DNA of 64,000 nucleotides, taken from NCBI RefSeq assembly GCF_021917145.1, contig NC_061082.1, positions 18,254,166-18,318,165 of the forward strand, read 5' to 3'. Shown here piece after piece: positions 33,962 through 64,000 of the stretch (positions within the stretch are counted from its first letter, which is position 1; each line of letters opens with the position of its first letter). Both the position numbers and the translations under genes were made by a program. The notes beneath the pieces are model-generated. The model did not search any database. It saw only the letters and a list, made by a program, of their open reading frames with translations, and was not told the origin of the DNA. The stretch is from Hypomesus transpacificus (lineage: Eukaryota; Chordata; Actinopteri; Osmeriformes; Osmeridae).

Positions 33962-35386
33962 ACCCCCGGGTGACTCCTGTATGTAGGTGGAGCAGACGGT
34001 AGGGGTCTCTAGAGGTCCACAACCTCCTCGTTCTGTAAGCGGGAGGGAGCTGAGAGCAGGGGGTGTCATGTGACTCAGACTAGAGGACGCTCTGACCTCT
34101 ACGCTCAGCAGAGAGTTCACCCCCCCCCCCCCTCAGTCCCTGCTGCACGGCCTTCTGGGAAGTAGCGTGAGCGGTGACTCTCTAGGACTGGACTCGGGTG
34201 AGGGGTGAGTTGGTAGGGGAGGTGACGGGCTGCCCCTCTATATATGGAGTGCAGGACAGTCCCGCAGCCACAGTGGGTGAAAACACACAGCCTGACCAGT
34301 GACAAGGGTTATAATTAGCCCAGCAACGGGGGGCCCCAGGGTCACGGAACCTGGGAGGAATGTCTCCACAGCCAGGGGGGGGGGGGGGGGGGGGCGATGG
34401 GACGTCACACATCCGTATAGTAACACTGGAAGTACACTTTCAGCCACACACAAACAAACGAGGGGAAATCACAGAGAAGTGGTACTTGACATGACGTGGG
34501 AGCCAGGTGTGGTGGAGCTGGCATGTGGGTAGCAGTGTTGTCCGTACAGTACAGTACATGTAGTCACAACAATGGTGCTGATGGGGGTGTTTGGTGTGAA
34601 GGGACCAGGTTGTTGTCGTTTTGCAGTGTCACATGTCCCTCCAGACAGATCTTCATCCCCTTTGGAGGTTGACTTGAGGAATTCTTTTCGAGAGTTTCTG
34701 AACAACGCTAGTGAGAGAAGACTTTTCAACTTTAAACAACGGTGTGTCCCAGGAGAGAACAGCAATGATGCATTTTTTTAACAAAAGCAAAGGAAAAAAT
34801 CTAAATAAATGATATCTGCCAATTCTCACGAATACCTTTTTTTGTGTGTAAATTCTGTCATGTTGAAGATATTTTACAAAAATATCTATTTTTTTCTACA
34901 ACAAATTAGGTGGATATAGTAAATATGGCATAGACATGCCAATCAAAGCTGCACTCTAAACATGCATTTTACATACAGTAGGTAATCAAAAGTCCTAATT
35001 CAAACACTAGTTTCAACTAAACCGCTTTCAGAAATCAAGTGGCGTTCACTAAAAGCTTCCCAATGTGTTGGTGTGGATAGGCGACTTTTTAAGGCAAGGA
35101 CATAATCGGAAGTCAATACGGCTTAGGAGAGATCTACGTGGTCAAATAGTTGCCCTGACCACCCGGCTTCTGCAAGCAAAATGAAGGTGAACCAAGGAAA
35201 AGTCTGTTGACGTCGTCTGTCCGTCGTCAGGATATCAGAAACATCAACGCGTCTCTGGTGCCACTGTCCCTTAGTAACCGAGCGTGCCACCACCTTGTCA
35301 CTAGTTTTGTTTTGAAAACCTCATTGTGCATAGGTAACAGCCTCTCTGTCTGCGAAGGGGATATGGTGAGTGGAGCGTTTCCTCAG
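32600..35386 (-). other. osbpl6: probable osbpl6 3' UTR and flank
   Basis: No coding exon is supported. Contains a 40-C run (33922-33961), poly-C near 34121 and poly-G near 34378. The sequence is otherwise unique-looking. Confidence 0.45.
33922..33961. repeat. poly-C run of 40
   Basis: Forty uninterrupted C on the plus strand. If transcribed in the osbpl6 3' UTR it would be a poly-G tract in the mRNA. Confidence 0.95.
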
Positions 35387-58108
<22,722 letters not shown>

Positions 58109-59079
58109 GGCCCGGCCCTGGGGGCCGCGCAGGTGGGGGCCGCGCTGGTGGGGGGCGGGGAGGTGGGACATGGCCCCCGCTCGCTGGTCCTCCCTGGGCA
58201 GCGCTAGGCCCGGCGGGCCAGGGGCATTCTCTTCCTCGCGCACGCACACGCACACACACGCTCTCACGGCGCTGCTCTCATCTGCAAGGAGGGAGACACA
58301 CACACACGCACACGGTCACCCTCTTCTCTCAAGCTCTCGGCTTGTTGAGCCTACAGGACAGAGTTACAATGAACAAGCAAACAGCCCTACATTACGCATT
58401 TCAAAACAGGAATTGCCAAGTCTCTCAAACACCCTCCAACAGCCTAAAGATGCTACCGGCCAGTTAACAGCAATTCGATTGAGGGAGTATTTTTGGAAGT
58501 GCAGATGATAGGTTTCAATCTTTGTATCGAGACATATTCCAGTCTGCATTGCTGAAGAAGGCTTTCAATATGTTTACGACCACATAGGTTGTGTCTGGGG
58601 ACTGGTCTCGACCAATCACACTCCACTCAGCAGAGACTTGTGCTTAGTACAACGCCTGTCTCAAACACACACACTCCAAACAGACACATTGCGCTCACGC
58701 AATTGGCTCGCTGAGGCATGCTGGGATTGCTCTGTGACACATGCAGATGAGAAGTACTCCAATGAACACTTCTCGTCCACTCAGCCTTGTTTGAGATGCC
58801 GGCCTGCAGTCTGGCCCACAGCCATGCGTCCAGATAGTTCATTGGCATAATCAGTGTCTGTGCAGCACGACATAGAACCCACCAGACTGCACTTGTTCCA
58901 TAAACCCCTCCACATCTAATCACGATTATGATAATGACTGTAATTGGATAAGGATAGCGAATCAATACGGGACAGAGCGACTACGCGGGGCTGAACCAAA
59001 CACACAAACAAGGACGCCTCGGACTAACTTGGAGGGGGGTGAAAGGAAAGGAGTGGATCGGGTTCGGGACGACTTTCAG

Positions 59080-59290
59080 CCTTGGACGGACGCCGTGGAG
59101 TTGTTCTAGACTGGAGCCCGTCAGAGCGGTGGTTGCTGCTGCGTCTCCGGCCGAGCGGTCGAGGTGCGTCGAGCGACCCCTTGTCAGTCCAGCCACGGCT
59201 GCTGACTCAGCGCGGGGGAAGTGCCGAGTCACCGTGTGAGCTGTCACCGCGCTCCGGCATCGATCCCCTCCTGCTGTACGCTGCCCAGTC
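59080..59290 (-). promoter_or_regulatory. osbpl6: GC-rich candidate 5' exon/promoter of osbpl6
   Basis: CpG-dense unique sequence (ggccgagcggtcgaggtgcg) about 1 kb upstream of the first coding exon, bordered by a GA tract. Could be a 5' UTR exon or promoter; no splice site assigned. Confidence 0.3.
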
Positions 59291-59360
59291 AGAGAGGAAG
59301 GGGGGAGAGAGAGAGACACAGAGAGAGAGAGGGAGAGAGAGACAGAGGGAGAGAGAGACA

Positions 59361-59408
<48 letters not shown>

Positions 59409-59409
59409 G

Positions 59410-59441
<32 letters not shown>

Positions 59442-59684
59442 CACAGAGAGAGAGAGGGAGAAGTGGGAGGTATATAACCATGGCAGGGGGGTCAGGGCAG
59501 GGGAGAGGTGAGAGAAGGTAAGAGAGAGACTGACAGAGCCCTGATCAGGTTAACTGAGCCCGGAGGACAAGAAGTGCACATTTCTCCACTTCAGTTTCTA
59601 TTCCACAGCAGGAAAGAGATGTGGACTTTCACCGTGAGCCGGATGAAACCACACGAATCACAGCCCTGCTAACCTGGGTCTGGG

Positions 59685-59800
59685 GAGGGGGTAGCTTAGT
59701 GGTTAGAGCATTTGACAGCATCTCGACAAGTTCCAGGTCCAAATCTCCCTGTGGCCAGGTTGCTTTGGATAAAAGCCGCCTCTAAATGAATCCATCGTTA
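59685..59800 (+). mobile_element. tRNA-headed SINE
   Basis: Head gggtagcttagtggttagag + catttgac, decayed B box, tail gctttggataaaagccgcc then tctaaatga. Confidence 0.8.
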
Positions 59801-60059
59801 GGGAGTACATTCTAACTGCTGCTGGAGAGACAGATCACCTGCTCCTGCAGGAGGCCTGCTGAAGCCGAGAAACATCTCACACGCTCCCAGAAGGTCTGAT
59901 TAGTCGATAACAACCGCTGTCTAAGAGGCAGTCGGCCCCCTCTCTCCAGACTGCTGCTGTTCTTAGAGAACAGCTCACGGAGAAGCACCACTGGGCCAAC
60001 AACAGGATACATCTGCTGCGCTCTGCGAGAGAGCATGTGATCAGGAAGCAGCCGTTAGC

Positions 60060-60240
60060 ACGTCCTCTCTCCGCACGCCAGCCCCTCACATGACCGCATG
60101 GCGCGCACCGCACCGCGGACCATTCTAGAATTCGCCATCTTGAATTCACACGTAACCGGACACACGTCTAGAAGGAGCATCCGGCGCGTCGCGAGCCTCG
60201 ACTTGCGCCAGCGAGCCGCTACGCAACAAAGGACAACACC
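60060..60240 (-). promoter_or_regulatory. osbpl6: CpG-rich candidate promoter with a YY1-type motif
   Basis: High CpG density (ggcgcgcaccgcaccgcgg, ccggcgcgtcgcgagcctcg). On the minus strand AAGATGGCG at 60141-60133 matches the YY1 motif common at vertebrate start sites in this orientation. Assignment to osbpl6 is by position only. Confidence 0.35.
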
Positions 60241-63200
60241 CTTGGTGCAGCAAGGCCCTTTTGGTTCCTGTTTGATGGTAGTAAGATAGTACTATCAGCG
60301 TCCTCTGAGAGGCAGGGGGCGGAAATGGATTACCTCCAATCAGATCTGATCTAATGTGGTAGTTAGACTATCCAGTTACAGTCTGGGCTGTAGGTTTGTT
60401 TTCAAATGGGAATGGGACAGTTTTTTTTTATAACTGAGGATACGGCCTTTGAATATTATTTTCTTGGGAACACGTACCACCCCTGTATGAGGAAATCTAC
60501 GCCCCTGGTTACAGTAGCAGTTATTTATATCAATACACATACACATATAGTAAGAGCAGTGCAGTTTCATAGGAACTGCTTTTGGTTACACGTCATTGTG
60601 GTTTTGCATGTAAGTTATTACGCAATTAGAGCTGAAAACGGAGGAGGATTTGTCAAAGGATATGGGGGGTAGGTGAATATTGATGTTGTTTTGAAATCTT
60701 CAACTGCCCCTTTACAACATCCAATGACCCCTTACACCACCCCCATTCAGCCTTCGTACCTTTCTGTAATAACCTATACTGCAACACAATTCTTCCTGCC
60801 AATACCATTTAATTACACATCAATGTACCTACAATGTTGTTTCCATAGGTGTTGCTATGTACTGTGTCTACACTGTAGTTCATGTAACCTTGACGTACAG
60901 TGTTGCTATCTAGTTGCTTGGTAGTGAATGAAACCGTCATGTGAAGCGTTGCTGAATGTGCTGTGTGTGGCCAAGAGCACAACTCTATAAATAAGAACAT
61001 GAATACATCCTGTGTTCCAGTGAAAGGACAAACACACGCACACGCGTTCAGCTGCCAATCCCTACGAAGAAGTTTGAGATGCGCCGTGCCCCATGCGATG
61101 CCAGTAAGCAAGTTTGAGGATATCCTTGTTGATTAGTCATGAGTTTAATCTGTTAAATCCCCTCGCCGTACTTATGGCCCCTTGGTCTGGTCAGGCCAGC
61201 ACGCAGAGAGCCAGTGAGGAGCGCTCGACACGCGTAACCCTCTGGACCGATCAGGAAGCGTGTAACGCTCGACTTTCTCTCTCAGGGCCGCACGTGTCGA
61301 AAAACAGAGATCTCAAGGTGCTTCTGACGGGGGTGGTACTGCGAGTGGCCTTCTGTGGTTGGAATTGGAGAAGTTTTCTCTTCCTCTACAGAGCAGCGCA
61401 AGGTCTACTGGACTGCTGGTGTGTGTGTGTGTGTGTGTTTAGTGGAAGGAGGAAGTTTGGCTTGTGAATCAGTCTTTACGTTTGTGTCTTCCTTGACATG
61501 AACATTTATCACATGCAACCTAACCTTTTTAAGAAGTACATTTTATTAATAAATGTACGGTAAACAAACGCTCTGGTTGTGAGCGATATTGACTGGTCTA
61601 CGGCTTGACCATCCATGCAAGTGGAGTTCAAGAGCCTGTGTTCTTCCCAACACTGTTGAAGCTGTCCTCAACCCCAGAGCCGTGACAAACACACTTGTTT
61701 TTGGCAGCTTGGTGACACATTCCTTTGCTGAATTCCACTGCCGAGAGAAAATGTCCCAAATCTGACAATGCTGTCGATTCTTTGCCTCAAACACAGCGCT
61801 GTTTGTGCTTCACCATCTTCCCAGTCGGCACAAGAAAGCCATTTCCTAAACACCACATGACAGAGGGTTTTATCATCTTGGTGGGAAACAGATAAGACTG
61901 GGATACTCTATAGTGCTCCAATAAATCAAACTCTTTGATAGCAACTGATTGGAGGTGAGCGATTTCTTTCCTCTGCCTCGCAGAGGACACTGATAAATCA
62001 ATTTGGAGATCCTACGGCTCTCTGCAGCTGTTTGGCTGATGTCGTCTTTTTACCCAACCTGCTCACCCAACAGGTCCATTATTAAAATGTGATCGTTAAA
62101 ACTGCCTAACGGGACTGACAAATTACACAAGACAGACAGCCAAGGACAAAGGAAACACGAATAGAGAATGAAAGATGCCGTGCTTTAACGGTGTAGTGTT
62201 GTGCGCAGCCAAATGTCGATGTTTTGGTTTCAAAGGTCTCTTCGGCGAGCAGGGAAAACGATTCGGTCAATACAGAGACTTCAAGACTGCCTCCCCTCAA
62301 ACAACATCCTTTTTTTTTTAAGCCATCCACTACGTCAGGGCCTCTAGGGCAGCCAATGTAAACAACAGAACAAGTCTTGTGCAGCAGCTATACTGAGAGG
62401 GACAGAGAGAGACTGGGAAGTTGTAAACAACTACAGTGTGTGATTATCGTTACAAGGCAGTGGACTGTTGACTGTGTCAACCATATAAAGTACTATCTGT
62501 GACAGACAGTAAGGTGTGGATGTGTCGCTGGCACAGGATGAGAAATGTGACGTGAGAAATAAATGTGACTCGGAAAAAGAAGCGCACACACGTGTATATT
62601 TAGCCGTCTGTGTCGAGTCAGCTCGTGTCTGAGGGATGGTACTGACTGGAGCACAAGCACAAACACAGACAGTCATGAGTCTTCCTGTTTGGCTTGTTTG
62701 AAATGTCCACTCAGCAAAGCCCTCCTGCACTCCCTGCCAACACACACACACACACACAGGTACGGATCAACACACACACAACCAAGACTCAGGGACATCT
62801 CGCTCCCACAGTCTGATACGAGAATATCAGCGATTAACAACTTAAACCACTAATACAGACTGCTATTGCCTCGTGTGACCAGACAGTTAGTCCCAACGAA
62901 CCCCTTTCCTTCAAACAATGCTTCTAGAAGGTGGTTCATCTCCATATCCTGGAGTCTGGGCGTGAGCAACATGATGAGGCGGTTGGAGGGACATTGAAAA
63001 GCTTTAGCTTGTCGCAGACACAAGGCCGCAGCCTCGAACCCTTCCGACCCCCTCAGGGACACTCAACAGCAGGGCATTGTGGGTAGTGTCCACAGTGTTT
63101 CAGGCAAGGACCAACCAGGGTGGAGTCTGCTGCTTGCTGCACCCAGATCAGATCCATAAGAACACAAACACCCACTCTCTCATCACAGACAGACAGAAAG

Positions 63201-64000
63201 CTGTTTCCTCGCCAAGGGACAAAACGATCGCTTCAGTCCCTTGGCTGGCACCCCTTTGAATATACTGCAGAGCCTTGACTGTGGTAAATTGACTTCCCTT
63301 CAAAAGGGAACGACACAGCACCAGAGAGGTCAAAGTGATTTCCCTAACACTGGTCACCGGAACAAGTTTCACAGGAAATTCAATGAGTAGGCATAATAAC
63401 AACATTTGCAAAATCGACGTTTTCATGATGTGCACAATGTTTTGTCATTTAAAAAAAAATACCACAGTTCAACCGTGCTCAAATCATTTCGTAAACATGC
63501 CCCCGTATTACTGCAATGTTCCTTTGACACACTTTATCAAGAGCAAGTTGATAAATGGATATGACTATAGGGCATTACTCAAGTAGTCTCTTCTGGGGTC
63601 TTCCCCAATACCACAGCAAGCTAAAAGCCGGTTGTGTAAGTACCCTCATAAAATGATAAGACAAGCAAAATGGCCCATCTCCTCCCCCATCTCCTCACCT
63701 CCAAACATGCCCTCTCAGCCCGATCACGCACACGAAACAAACTCAACATGATTTCACGCTCCAGCGAAACCACAGAATGTGAGAATCCTGAGTACGTTTG
63801 CCTGACCACAGACGTCGGCCTGCTCAGAGATGTTTGACTGGCCCAGTACTAAGCCACGGCAGTATGGCCAAGCGTGTTTACCAAAGGAAACATCGGCAAT
63901 AATCAGTCCGTGTTACTAATCCGTGACACCATTAAAAAGGTATTGAGAGTTTCTTGCACAATGAAAGAGAATCTGATGAGGGCCATCTGGGCAGCCATCC

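Larger units (their letters stand above)
58109..64000. other. osbpl6 5' flank, no recognised coding exon
   Basis: Contains a GA tract (59299-59465), one tRNA-headed SINE (59685-59800), two GC-rich promoter candidates and otherwise unique-looking sequence. No exon of another gene could be supported on either strand; from 60.3 to 64 kb I see only short shadow frames. Confidence 0.5.

Overview
The window is vertebrate genomic DNA, almost certainly from a teleost fish. Six protein-coding genes with introns can be assembled from exon homology and GT/AG splice sites. There is also one canonical tRNA gene, many tRNA-headed SINE copies ending in the fish-type 'gtcgctctggataagagcg' tail, small palindromic DNA transposons, and a great many mini- and microsatellites. 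The SINE repertoire suggests a salmoniform/osmeriform-type fish, but that is inference. A 500-base N gap lies at 9681-10180.

Layout. 1-10672: mostly non-coding and repeat-rich, with a tRNA-Pro(AGG), a possible terminal exon of an unknown gene (117-172) and a possible unknown first coding exon (2157-2324). 10673-12751 (+): the last two coding exons of adam23 (transmembrane segment and cytoplasmic tail), with one extra G that breaks the frame. 12752-~14745: probable adam23 3' UTR. 15.8-17.35 kb (+): fam237a, a small secreted amidated neuropeptide precursor. 17843-22786 (+): a two-DED initiator caspase of the caspase-8/10 family, best matching caspase-10. 24399-27942 (-): flacc1, a coiled-coil protein, tail to tail with the caspase. 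28579-30984 (+): prkra, three dsRNA-binding domains, head to head with flacc1. 35387-58108 (-): osbpl6, a complete 22-exon oxysterol-binding protein-related gene with PH domain, FFAT motif and sterol-binding domain, tail to tail with prkra. 58109-64000: 5' flank of osbpl6 with GC-rich promoter candidates and no recognised coding exon.

The genes do not form one pathway. Their order joins three neighbourhoods that are separate on human chromosome 2q: ADAM23/FAM237A, CASP10/FLACC1 and PRKRA/OSBPL6. Each local pair is kept, so this looks like a rearranged but conserved 2q syntenic block. The caspase (death-receptor apoptosis) and prkra (dsRNA sensing through PKR and Dicer) are the innate-immune genes. 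Osbpl6 acts at ER membrane contacts. Fam237a is a peptide ligand, and adam23 is a non-catalytic neuronal adhesion ADAM.

The most notable sequence features are: an exact 50-bp tandem duplication covering an exon end and its splice donor in osbpl6; unusually many long poly-G/poly-C runs (up to 49 nt), one of which forms part of the caspase C-terminus; a single-base frame break in the adam23 transmembrane exon; and closely opposed poly(A) signals between prkra and osbpl6. No wholly new biological system was identified.
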